Positions 21,901 to 32,900 of a stretch of DNA of 64,000 bases are shown piece after piece. The notes under the pieces were generated by a model. It was not told the origin of the DNA. It did not search any database and worked only from the letters and a program-made list of their open reading frames with translations. The stretch is from Undaria pinnatifida. Lineage: Eukaryota > Sar > Phaeophyceae > Laminariales > Alariaceae. Both the position numbers and the translations under genes were made by a program. Numbering within the stretch: position 1 is the first letter of the stretch; the number at the start of each line of letters is the position of its first letter. The stretch spans positions 10,120,121 to 10,184,120 of the forward strand of contig JABAKD010000016.1 of NCBI GenBank assembly GCA_012845835.1. Reading direction: 5' to 3'.

Positions 21901-22999
21901 TCGAGATTGTTGGTGGTCCTCCTATCTCACTCGTCTGCATTTTTTGCGTTGCCGTGTCGGTCGTGCTTGTGTTGTTGTCGCCGTATTCTTGTTGTCTCCA
22001 GTTACCTGGGATGCAAAGGTAACCAGTTCAAGAACAAGCGTGTGCTGATGGAGGCCATCCACAAGAAGAAGGGGGAGACCGCGCGCATCAAGGCGCTCAA
22101 GGAGCAGGTGGGCAACAATCCGAGGAACAAGCTGCGTAGACAAAATCCGTGCCGTTTTTTTTTTTCGTGTTGCGAGGTACTCTTGTGTTGCTGGTGTACT
22201 TTGTTTCTGTTTGCCTTGCAGGATTGGAACTTCTTTGGTTTATGCGAACGACTTTCCCGCTTGTGTGTATATTATAAGCCTAGAAAAATGATCTGGATCC
22301 CACCAGTTGTCCTGTGCGGGTGTTGACTTAGCCACGAGGAATCTTATGATGAACGACCGAGCGACCCCTTGAGGTGTTCTGCGTCGAGCGCTGTGTAGTG
22401 CTATGTCGAACGGTGGTCCTAAATAGGAGCTGAACACTTTTTCCTCTAGAGTAATGATCCCGCACTAGTTCCGCGTAAAACTCACTGTAACATGTCGGTG
22501 TAGAGGGGCTTACGTTCCGGTTTATTATTGTGCCGAGCGTTGTGTACTACTGCGTCGAACGGTGGTCCTGAATAGGATTCAACACAATTGCCACCAGAGT
22601 AATTATCCCACACTAATTCCACGTAAAACTCACTTTAGCATGTCGGTGTAGCTTTAGAGGGGCTTTATGCCATTTGTCAAAGATATAACGCTGCTGAAAC
22701 GTCCCCCAACCCGCCCTGAAGCTGCTGGTTTTCTCCAATGCTGACGCAGTTTCCATTGACCAAGTGCTATCCATTCCTCAGTGCGAGCATGAAAACCGAC
22801 CTCTTGTTAATATTTGGCCACTTCCCCCACCCTTCCATCCCCTCGCCTACCCCCGCTGGAACTTGCGTTGCATCTCTTTTGTTCTTGTCTGCCACAGGCG
22901 GAGGCGCGCAAGCTCAAGGCAAAGCAGAAGAACGAGCGCAAGGAGGACCGCAAAAAAGCGGCCGCCGAGGCGCGCGCTGCGGAAATCGCCGCTATGTGA
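15938..22999 (+). CDS. RPL19: 60S ribosomal protein eL19 (six exons)
   Basis: Exons 15938-15940, 17876-18001, 18691-18773, 20673-20828, 22002-22107 and 22898-22999 give 191 residues (usual length about 190-196). eL19 is a large-subunit ribosomal protein of the eukaryotic and archaeal cytoplasmic ribosome. Exon 2 starts [20 protein letters not shown] and contains [19 protein letters not shown]. Exon 3 has LVKDGLVIR and HSRARV. Exon 4 has [19 protein letters not shown] and [17 protein letters not shown]. Exon 5 has [15 protein letters not shown]. Exon 6 is a Lys/Arg/Ala-rich helix ending EIAAM. All later junctions are GT-AG with matching phases. The first exon is inferred: the only strong ATG|GTGAGT upstream is at 15938, and an intron just after the ATG is also known in human RPL19. 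That exon is the least certain part. Introns of 0.7-1.9 kb hold repeats. Confidence 0.97.
22380..22675 (+). repeat. Tandem duplication, about 160-bp unit, in RPL19 intron 5
   Basis: Two diverged copies, about 22,380-22,512 and 22,541-22,672. They share 'tcgaacggtggtcct', 'aaaactcact' and 'catgtcggtgtag'. They are intronic, with no coding potential. Confidence 0.75.
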
Positions 23000-24999
23000 G
23001 GCGTCAACGGCAGCAGCAGCATCAGCAGCAGCATCAGCAGCAGCAGCAGCGTTACCATCAATACCACTGGCGACAGCAGTAGTTTAGCGTTCATGGTGGA
23101 GCCCCTGGTTGTCGTTGCTTGGTCTCTATTGGTTGACGAGGCGGAACATTGGTTGGTCTCCGTTCGGTATAGTCCAATGCGATGGCTAGCGAGGCGGAAT
23201 GAGGTGGAGGGCGGAGGGGTTTTGAATCTCTTTTTGCCCTCGGCTTTTTTTTCGCGGTGTCTTGACACGCCACGAGGTTGAGCTGCAACTATGGTCCCAA
23301 TCCCACTAATCCATTGAGAAAATATACATGCCACGGCAACGATTTTCATTTCATGATTTTATTGTTTTGTTTTTCGTGTTTGGTGTACGAAGTCGGCGCC
23401 TCTGCTCACCCAGACAGGGTGAGAGGGCTAATGCACGCAAGCAAACACATTTTTTGTGTCACGGGTGGATCCGGAAGCGATGCCCTCGAACGATTTTATG
23501 CGTGTAAAGTATCACTCGATGACATTAAGTGCACCAAGGGACTGCTTTCGTGCATTTGCTAGGCTGGATGTCACCGCCGCCGTCCAAAACTATCACTTTT
23601 TTCCCAAAGTTACTGGAGTATCTACTGCTGATACCTATCTGTGGCCCTTTTAACGAAAATGTACCATCGTGGAGAAACGAGTCCGGGGTATAAGCGTTGG
23701 TGGGACTATGATATTCGCCCCGAGGTTTGAAATCACGCACTATCGATCTACGAAAATACCGCGACGAGGCGAGATTGCGAGACACCCGTTTCCGGTTACG
23801 TACAGAAACACGAAAATATCGTGTGGCAATACCAGCCTACTATCGTACGATACGATGATTCGAGCTTGTGAATAACCCGCAGCCAAACAATCGTCTGTCT
23901 TCAGAGGTACTCAGTTCAGTCAACCCATCCAGTACGTGCACAGTTGCTTCGGCATAACATACAGACATATGATCGCCGCCGTCATCACAGAGGGAAGACT
24001 CCATTACATCACACGCAGTACTTGACATGAATTTTTACTTTGGCTTCCAGTACTAAATCTTGCTCCTGTCCGATCTGACCTTGTAGTGACTGGTAATGTG
24101 ACAAACAGCTCTATCATGGTTCATATACGTACGTAGACTAGTCGAGGAAACTCTGCTTCGAACAAAGCCCCCCAGGCCAGACGGACGTGCGCGTTCCTGC
24201 CTTCGAGGACTTGAAACACAAGAAGGACGATGGAGTAGCAGATGACGTGTGGACGCTAATAATTCCAGGCTGTGCTCTCCGGTGAGCTTTTCACGTTTCC
24301 TACTTGAGCGAAGCTCCAAAGACCATTTTTTTGAACAGGGGGTTTGCTTGCGATGGACATACAACTCTGCCACCTCCGATACATTCTGAGATGCACTATT
24401 ACTATTAGTAACTCCCCAGTGTCATGGGGTCCTCCATATTGCGGAAACCTCAACTGCACGTAGCCCGGATGGAGCCGTGCATGCTCTATTAAAGCTAGCC
24501 TTGACCCATACCAGTTAGTGTTTGGCACCAACGTGCAGACTTGCCGCCCGCTTTCCATTGTTTTTAATTTTTTTGGAAAAATGACGTCACGATCCCGGAT
24601 GACGACATATTCCGACAACGATTTCCCACCAATAAAAAACTCCACCCTAAAAAAAGCGACCACATCAGAAAATTGTGGGCACAAAAAGTCCTCAATCGTT
24701 GTATCGACCCAGCACGCAATACCCGCCGGATCAACCCCTCGCTGCAGGAGGCTCAATATTTGGCCACACTCCTGCTTGCCACTCCAAGTAGTGTCTACGT
24801 CTTGGCCCAGCTTCGACGAAAGGTGAAAAGTCCACACTAAACCCTCATTGCATCTTTCCTAGAAAGTTCCCACGGCAGTCAGTTGGGGTTTAGAGCTTGA
24901 AGCAAAGTGCATTTAAACCATCTGGGCGAATCTGGGGCCATGGTCTATGCCGCTACAGTAGTAGAGCCGGGATCCCCCGTCGGTTCATCCGGCCCGGTG
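23000..24999. other. Intergenic stretch between convergent RPL19 and APH1
   Basis: This should contain the 3' untranslated ends of both genes. A 193-codon open frame on the minus strand (24,256-24,837) lies just downstream of the APH1 stop. It has no recognised domain, no clear start context and no homology I can name, so it is left as a possible but unsupported gene. CAG-rich DNA just after the RPL19 stop (23,008-23,050) probably belongs to its 3' UTR. Confidence 0.5.
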
Positions 25000-27900
25000 T
25001 CATCGTCCAAGACGCGTCATCGTATACTTAAGAGGGCCAAACCGCCCGAGGGAAACCGCCGACAGAACCACCACGCCGTACAGCAGGGGCAGAGACACCG
25101 CACAACCGCCCTCCATGAAATTGAAACTCGTCTGTGCGGAAAAGGCGTGCGTTTTTGCGGGCCGGGGGGGCAAGGGAGTCGAGTTTTGAAATGTCTCTCG
25201 CAGTAAGGCTTAGACTGGCGATCAGGGAATTTCATGGGAGCATCATGCTGTTGACCAGGAAGCGGGAGGGGGTGGGTGGGGGGCGGGGAAAAGACAACTA
25301 CAGCCCTACCTCTCTTGTGTGTCACCGCGCCCGGCGGGGCGGGGAAACTATGGAAATTCCAACTGTTTGCAAATTTCATTTTTATGATAGCTACCGCACC
25401 CAACAAAGATCTTAGCGCTCATCGGCCAACCACTGATGCAAGAAGGTGCCTAGCCGTTAACAAACAAAAAACACGGTTCAGAGCACAAACGGGCGACGAC
25501 GAACGCGCGCACGTACGCGCGCGCTTGCCCCTGTGGCACACCCCAATCGGGGCTCATGCGTGTAGTGGGAAGAACGGAAAACAAGTACGCGAAACCCGAA
25601 AAGTGAAATAAGAAAAAAACATAAACGTCTCACCGTTAGAGCCGCGAGATAGTGCAACCCGAACGAGCAGAACAAAAGCACAGCGTCTGCTGACCGGACC
25701 GCCGCGAAAGCCACCGCCATGAGAAGCAGGTCTAGCACCACGAAAGCCTGCGCGCTGAAAGCTGGGGGAGAGTGGAAGCATGGGCGACGCGGCGAGCGCG
25801 TTGGAAGGGCGAAGCATGCGCGAGCGTGTTGCCCGGGTTTAAACCGTCCGCTTTAGAGTTGGGGTTAGGGGTGGGTTTGGTTTAGGAATAGGTTCAGTGT
25901 TGGGGTCAGGCTTGGGGTGCGCACTGAACGGGCGTAACCAAGGGGGGTCAGGGCGCGAGCGGTAGGATAACGTTTCACGCTAAGGTGTGGCTTCCGTACA
26001 GTCTGCCACTGCACGAGTAGGATTCTGCTGACACAGAACATAAAAGCTTATGCTCCTACCGACCGCCACAAAAGCACATAGAAATCCTTGCGACTGCGTG
26101 TTTTCTCCCATCATCGTCAGAGGTCACTACAGTACCGCTGCAGATAGGGCTAGCTTCGCGTGTGGCACGTGACTTTTTTTTTTCCGTCTCGGCTGTGGGA
26201 CTGCGGGATATCATTTTTCCCAGCGAAACAAAGTGTTTCGTTCTCTATTACGGAGGCGCTCGTTCCTGCATGCTTGCGCGCTTTATTTATTTGCATCACG
26301 CGCCACTAAGGGTGTACGTGTTCAGCTTCGCTTGGTGGGGACGTATAATAGCCGCAAGAGCTGTGGTCCACGCCCAACGAATACTGCGATATAAGCACTC
26401 TCACAGGAATTGTATCCCCCGACATCTCGCCGTCGCACAGAGGTTTAAGCGCTACTCTGCGCTGCCATGATATTCTCTATTCCCACCTGAAACGATGACC
26501 GAGGGTACTCGAGGGCACGAATGAGAGAAAGCCGCTCCTGGCCCCGTGTTCTTCGACAACGCCGTGCCGACAATAATCATGGCGTGAATCGCACCCCACC
26601 CTACGCCGGCGGCTGCACGTACAGGCAGGGGGCGGAGGGGGGGGGGTACGGTAAAAATACGCGCCACTAAACTCAAAAAACACCCTTCCTATGCGCTCGG
26701 TAAAAACAGGTAGGGGAGGGAGGGCAGGAGGGGGGGTGCAGGGGGGGGCAGGGTGCTGCCACGGTGGGGAAGCCATGGCCTTTACTTCACGAGACGAGGG
26801 TCACCTCATCTATGTAAGCAGTTCAAATAACGTACACGTGCTGTCGGGGCAGCGACAAGGCGGTACCTGCCAACAAACAAAACACATTGGGGCGCCACGT
26901 CGAGGCGGCCACCCTCACCTATCGAGGAGGACACGCGGTTGATTTTCAGAGAGGCCGGGTCATGCCGTCGGTCAGGCGACGTTGCCCCCCCCCCCCCACC
27001 CCAACCACCACCCCCACCCCCGCCTCCATTCCTGGCTTCGCTCTCCCCAACTTGGCCATTTCGCCCGCTGAAATCGTCCGCTTCGGAGGCAGCGTGAGCG
27101 TCATTAATGACCTTCTCTGTTTTCATGCACACCCTTGCGAGCGCAAGTCGGCCGAGCCCTTGGAGGCCTACCCCCGTGATCATCGCCAACATCCACACGT
27201 CCTGCGGGGAGACATAACCAAGGGGGTGGCAGGGGGAGGACGTACTCAGCCGTCGCTTGCCTTAGTCATATAATCAGGGGGAAGGGGGATAGTGCAAGCG
27301 GCAAACGTTAACGGTAGTGGCATGAGATGAAGGAGGTTTGGGAGTTGGGCGCCGGTGTACACGTGCCGTTCGCTACTTGGCCTTCGGGGCGCGTTTGGTG
27401 TGCGTGGGTTTCAAGTAAAAGTGGGCCATTTTTTCGCCAAGCGGTTGAACGCACCGCATTCCGTTACCGCGCGCACAACTGCAACGGCTACGTCCCCAAG
27501 GCGCCCCCCTGTCGTGTTGGTTCCAAACCTAATTTGATAACACGCTTGTGCCGGGTGGAATAAGTTATCGTTAAGAGATGCAGGAGACGGGGATGTCGCT
27601 AACGATGAAAACAAGACTTTGCCGCATTCGGCGTGCAAGGAAAAAATACGGGTGGGACATCCTTACCGTTGATCTTGCAGGACAACGAAAATACCGCAAT
27701 ATTTGCAGGGATAAGGCACTCGCGCAGAGCTGTGGCAACACTCCGAGCACACCGGAGGTTTGTACACTGCTGTGCGTTTTTTTCGGGGTTCCACATGCAG
27801 GCACTACCACGGGATAACGTTTACCTGCGCGGCTGGAACGATGGTCCAGAGGACAGATGCCAGCGCGAAGGATGCCAGCCAAAAGAAAGCGCTGCTCGAG

Positions 27901-29551
27901 GTAAAAACGAAAAAAAAGCAAAACAAAATAAGACAAGCTAAGACGTAAAAAATGTGGGGCAAACTGCGCAGCAGTCAGTTTCACGAGTATAACCGTATAA
28001 TGCTGTGTGTACTGCTGCCGCCTGCTGCTGCCTGCTGTCGTAAAAGTACGGTATACAAGCGGCGCGTGCGCGGTGTGGTCTCCAGCAATGGGCGCCGGTT
28101 CAACTGCTGCCAGCTGCTGCTAAATTTCGTGGTTATACTGGGCGGGCGATCAAAGGCGACGCATTCGGACAAGCAGCACCGCCGTGCTTGTACCGTCTCC
28201 ATCGAAGTCTGCTTACAAGGCACCCATCGCAGTTGCTTGCAAAAAAATCGTCGTAAAACTGAGATCCCGCGTTATCGAACGGTACGGTCCGCGCCTGGGA
28301 TGCGTTCCCGTGCGGGGATGCAGCGCCGGCAACGGGTGGTCGACGGAGTTGATAGCTTGTGCGGACAGGAAAATCTGTTCCAGTACTCATATTAATAGCA
28401 GGGTTCTTTACGTCGTCTTCCTAGCCGGTAACAACCACTGCACAGTAGTAGGGTGTAGTACGAGTAGCACTCTGCGGTCGAGCAGCGAACAAAGTGCGTG
28501 TTTTCTGTGTTAAGTTATGCTCTATGCAAGTGTGGAGTCTAGAGTGGAGTGAACGCGGATTATCTTACGCAGGGTGAGTGCGTGCGTATGATTCACCACT
28601 ATCTTACCCTCAGAGACCTTCTGTGTGCAAGCCGTGGCGGCAGCTGTCTGCCCTTCTTCCCCCCGGTATATGCGTCCATTTTTATCGCGCATCTCAGCTT
28701 TTCATGCTGGTCAATTTTCATCGAATTCTGCTGACTCATGCTGTTGCGCTTTCCGCCCTTTATTTTTCACGCAAGGAAAAGTCCCCCTGAGCACGAGTAC
28801 ACGTCGTGAGTATGCACTCGGTGAGACTTGAATTGAACCCACGGCCTCGACGTTAGCAGGGACGAGATCTACTAATAATATGGTACTGGCGCGAGTATTT
28901 ATCGGGGACGCCGACTTTTCCACCTCAGATTGTAGAAGGATGATGATTGGATGATGATTGGTGTCTTCTGCCTATCGCATTATACCGTGAACACCAAATC
29001 ACTGTTTGCTGCAACTGCTTGCATCCGATATGAGTACCAGGTGCCAGGTGCTACTGTTGCTGCTGCTGCTGCTGCTGTGTCCTGCCCTCTGCCGGTAATT
29101 AGTGCCGCGGTGCAAGGTACCGGGAGTGTTCTTGCTGTGAACAGCAGTGAATCAAAGCGCCAAATTAAGCAATTGACATTAAAATTCAATTTGATTTTGA
29201 GCTCGGTTGTTGACTAGTGCTGACGAGCAGACAGTAGTAACCAAGGGCATGCTATGTATGACTGCTGTGTATTCGTTTCCATTTGGCGATCGGAACAACC
29301 CACGAGCACACACAGCAACACAAACACTCAATCAAGGACGACACACAACATATCCTGATGGACCTAAGCGTACGACTCAATCAAAGGTGGAGTAATTGCT
29401 TGAGAAAGCACGAGCAACGAGCTGCATGTGTGCTTCACCTAACTATCCCGATGATGACGAGACTTGGTCGTCTTCCAACAACCAGCACCCAGAGCATCAT
29501 TGACGGCCCAAAAGCGATCAGGCCGGAGCCCACCACGAGCGCAAAACCCAT
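25000..29551 (-). CDS. APH1: Gamma-secretase subunit APH-1 (six exons)
   Basis: Minus-strand exons 29551-29439, 27891-27825, 27201-26919, 26612-26487, 25761-25634 and 25131-25000 encode 282 residues; human APH1A has 265 and the Arabidopsis protein 250. Every junction is GT-AG and phase-consistent. APH1 is the seven-helix scaffold of gamma-secretase, which cuts membrane proteins within the bilayer together with presenilin, nicastrin and PEN-2. Exon 1 is TM1 (MGFALVVGSGLIAFGP). Exon 2 is TM2 (SAFFWLASFALASVLW). Exon 3 carries TM3 (DVWMLAMITGVGLQGLGR) and a long loop with a Gly-rich insert. Exon 4 has the helix-packing AGVGWGAIHAM and NTGPG. Exon 5 has FSAQAFVVLDLLL and FGLHYLAAL. Exon 6 has FMEGGCAVSLPLLYGV. 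The spacing tracks the plant protein closely. The family's first conserved histidine (human H171) aligns with Asp (AFVVLD), while the second (H197) is present. Confidence 0.95.
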
Positions 29552-29916
29552 GGCACACACTCTTTGCTGGTCGCCCCACAGCTCAAGCCAAACCTAACCA
29601 AACACGAAGCACTTAACACGAACCTTCCTCTCGAAAGAATACCGAGCCAATATAACGTAACGCCTTCAAGAAGAATGGAACACCCCCTCTGCGAAACCTA
29701 AAAGCAACGGCCACTTTCTCGTTCATCACATCGATCTGCGGCCTCGTCCCATTGGAGCCAACGCAACAGAGCTCTCACCTGGCAGAGGGCAAGTGCTTCT
29801 GGTTGTCACCGGTGCCAGCACAGGAAGTAATTCTAACAACTATTTGGCAAGCCGGAAGACGAGTGATTCGGACTTGAACGAGGGCAAAAGCACCTTCGGA
29901 AAAAGCGAAGCAAAGC
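29552..29916. promoter_or_regulatory. Divergent promoter interval, APH1 and borealin-FHA gene
   Basis: The start codons of the minus-strand APH1 (29551) and the plus-strand borealin-FHA gene (29917) are 365 bp apart, with no other coding sequence between them. Both promoters and 5' leaders should lie here unless an upstream non-coding exon exists. No clear TATA box or repeated operator was seen. Confidence 0.55.
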
Positions 29917-32900
29917 ATGCCGCCGCGGCGAGGCGTGAGGCGAAAGGCGGGCGCGAGGGGGGCAGGAGCCGCGGCAAGCAGTGTCCTGGCTCGTGGTGCC
30001 TGCAGCGACCTCGAGGAAAAGCACCAGGAGCATGTACAATACATTGAGGACATTGTCCAAGGGCTCAAAGACAAGGGTGAGTGAGGAGGAAGTCGTTGCT
30101 TCGTGCTGGGCTATTGACGATTGAAAGAGAGGCTCCTCGCTCGCACGTTCGATGACCCCCCGGTGTGATCCTCGTATGATACAAGTACAAGCAACTGAAC
30201 GAGAGGGCTCTTCCAAAGACTGGATAGGCGATAGGCTAAGTGAGACACTGCAGGGGTGGGCATAGTTCCACTTGTTCTTTATCTAGGAGGCATGGTTCCT
30301 TAGGTGTATGCATGCCGTGCCTATAAGCTGCAGCTTCCCCAGGCTTACTTTCAAGCCCACCAGAACCAAAGGGTACGTGCGGTGCGTGCTCGTACTCCTA
30401 GAGATTGGTGCTACGTGCGCGGGCAAGAAATCGGTGCCACAGGTACACAAACAGTATACAGCATAGACTACACCATGCAGATTGGAGTAGCAGATAATTA
30501 CGAGCACACAACACAGGGTCCCGCAAGCCAGAACGCACGATCTTGAGCAGCTGGGCACCAAGAGGCTGGCAGGCAGTTCGGTTGTACGAAGTCACTAAGG
30601 AATGCGGGTGCAGTTGCGACGCTCGGCAAATCTGGTCCGTGCAACTCTCAGCCCTCGAAACATAGCCTTATACCCCCAACCTTCCCCATCCCTAACCCCA
30701 ACTCGAAGCCGAAACACAAGGCCTTAAACCCGAGGATGGCTCCTAAACGCCTCTGCAGACGTAGTTTAAGTCACGATTATTATGTAGTCATGATTGTCAG
30801 TTCCCTGCGACGCTGCGTCCTGTCGTCGTGGCCGCTGCCAAATGGTAATACTCGTGCAGCAAACAGCAGTATCGCAATGTCGCAAGTACGCGGTAATTTT
30901 CCGTGTATTACAGGCCAAAAACGAGGAGACGGGCTTAACCCCTTTAGAGCCCCGAAACCCCTCTCTATACTAATTCCAAATAATTTAATATTACCTAAAA
31001 ATGGGCTTCCGGTTGTAAAGGCGTTAACCGCTTTACAACTGCACCCACGTTTGTGGACACAAACTACTTGTAACTAGACCTGGGTCTTTTTTTTTGCAGC
31101 AGTTGAAGATTTAAGACGCATGATTCGTAGCGTGCTAGTGATTTCAGCTAAGCAAAAGCCAGGTATGATACACGTTTCGTATACGTTCGTAGTAGCACTA
31201 CAGCGCCACAGCACGCCAAAAAATGACCCCCCCCCCCTTTCCCCCCCCTCCCCTCCCTTTTCTTTGTTCTATGTTTCACTCCGTGCATCGCGCGCGCGAA
31301 AAGTGGACAATAAGTGCGCCTGCATCATGAACGAACAGGCGCTTACCATAGATGCGCTTTTTAGAGCCCGCGCTCGCGCCAAGTCGTCGATCCCCAAGCA
31401 GTTTCGCGAGATGAACCTTGCGGAGTACTGTGCCAACTACGGGGAGGATTATGACGCGATTCTGTTCCACGCTCTTCCACCTGAGGAGAGGGAAGAGATT
31501 ATGGCCAAGGGTGGACGGGGCGGGGATGGGGACGAAGAGGAGGACGAGGACGAGAACGAAGAGAACAATCCAGGGTACGTGGGAGCGGAAGAGGCGGGTG
31601 GGCTCGCGTCGGGTAATTGGTGGTGATGGTAGTGGTGGGGGGTGGCGTTGGTGTTGATGATGGTGTTGATGATGGTGCTGCTTCTTTTGTTGCTGCTGCT
31701 GTTGTTGCTGCTGTCATCGTTATATGATTAACACCAACGCCTTTCTTCACCCGCTGGAGGCAGCACACAGCACATGTATGTGTTCCCATGTTGGTATTTG
31801 ATAAAGCCAAAGGGTGGTTTCTTTGGTGGCTAATGTCTTCAGGCCACGAGTCGCGCACACACACACATTACCAAACGTGAACAAAAACGTGACGTTGCGC
31901 TCTTTTCGTCCCCTTCTCACTGATTGCTCGGTGCCGCGCCTCGACTTCACTGTTGCCGGGTCAAAACGTCTGCGAATCGGTCCGACAACCGTTCCGACAA
32001 CTGACTCGCCACCTGCCCCCCCTCGCCCCCCCCCCCCCCCCCCGCCTGACTCGTTTTCAGGACAAAATGATCGCCAACCGATTTACTGATCGCCCCAACA
32101 TCTGATACGCTGTCTTGCCGCCCCCCTTTGCCCCTGGAAGTGGCCACACCAGAAAAAAATTGAATGCATTCGAAGCTGTCAATCCACATGCAAGAAAAGT
32201 ACGCACAAGGTGCGGAAGCCCGCCCCAAACGGGTTTCGTAGTAGGACGCAGCCCACCCTTCATACCACTCCCCGAACACCTCACGGCGCTTCGCGCTTGA
32301 TGCACGCGATATCTTCGTGGTCGGTGAAAACCCCGACGTGCTCCGTCCCGGCATTGTAGGTAGGGATGCGAGGGTCAATGGTCATACGACTACGGCTATG
32401 CATGAAATGAGTAACCCCCCCCTCTCCTCGCTCTCCTACTCTTCTTGATCGCGGCGGAAACCCTTTTGCGCTTCGCAGCACGGCCGTCAGGGGACGGCGC
32501 CCTCGAGTGGTGCCGCAGACGCCTTCAGGCAGGAGTAGGCCTCCCGCTGGACGCGCAACGCGCTCTGCCATGAAGGCCAAGCCTGTGGCTTTGACTGCGG
32601 CGCTGCCACTTCGAGCCGTGCCATCGACGCCCTCAGGCAGGGACAGGCCTCCTACCGGCCGTGTGATGCGCTCTGCGATCAAGGCTAAGGGCGGAGGGTA
32701 TGAGGCACCGACGCCGATGATAGCAAGTAAGGTAAGCTTCGCAAGCCTCTGTGTTGAGGAGAGATGAAGCCGGACGTTTTGTGCTCCGCGTCGAAACTCG
32801 GCGCCGCTTAGAGAGCAGTAGTATTAATGTGTTAGCCCTTTAGGTACCCGGGTATAGCCACCTAAAAAACCAGAAAGAAGGCTTTATCACCCGCCTACGA

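Noticed and set aside
24256-24837. 193-codon minus-strand open frame downstream of APH1
   Set aside because: No domain or homologue is recognised, and part probably lies in the APH1 3' UTR. Noted under the intergenic entry but not called as a gene.
28184-28513. Plus-strand open frame and the overlapping minus-strand frame at 28,133-28,390
   Set aside because: Both fall in the first APH1 intron. The minus-strand peptide has no counterpart in APH1, and exons 1 and 2 join perfectly without it.
28800-28870. tRNA-like sequence on the minus strand with GTGGGTTCAATTC
   Set aside because: The B-box-like stretch is present but no full cloverleaf forms. At most it is a tRNA-derived relic in an APH1 intron.
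31120-31303. Upstream start for the second borealin exon as a gene start (ATG at 31,120 or 31,327)
   Set aside because: An upstream exon (29,917-30,076) supplies the borealin helix and joins in phase at 31,304, so these ATGs are not needed as starts.
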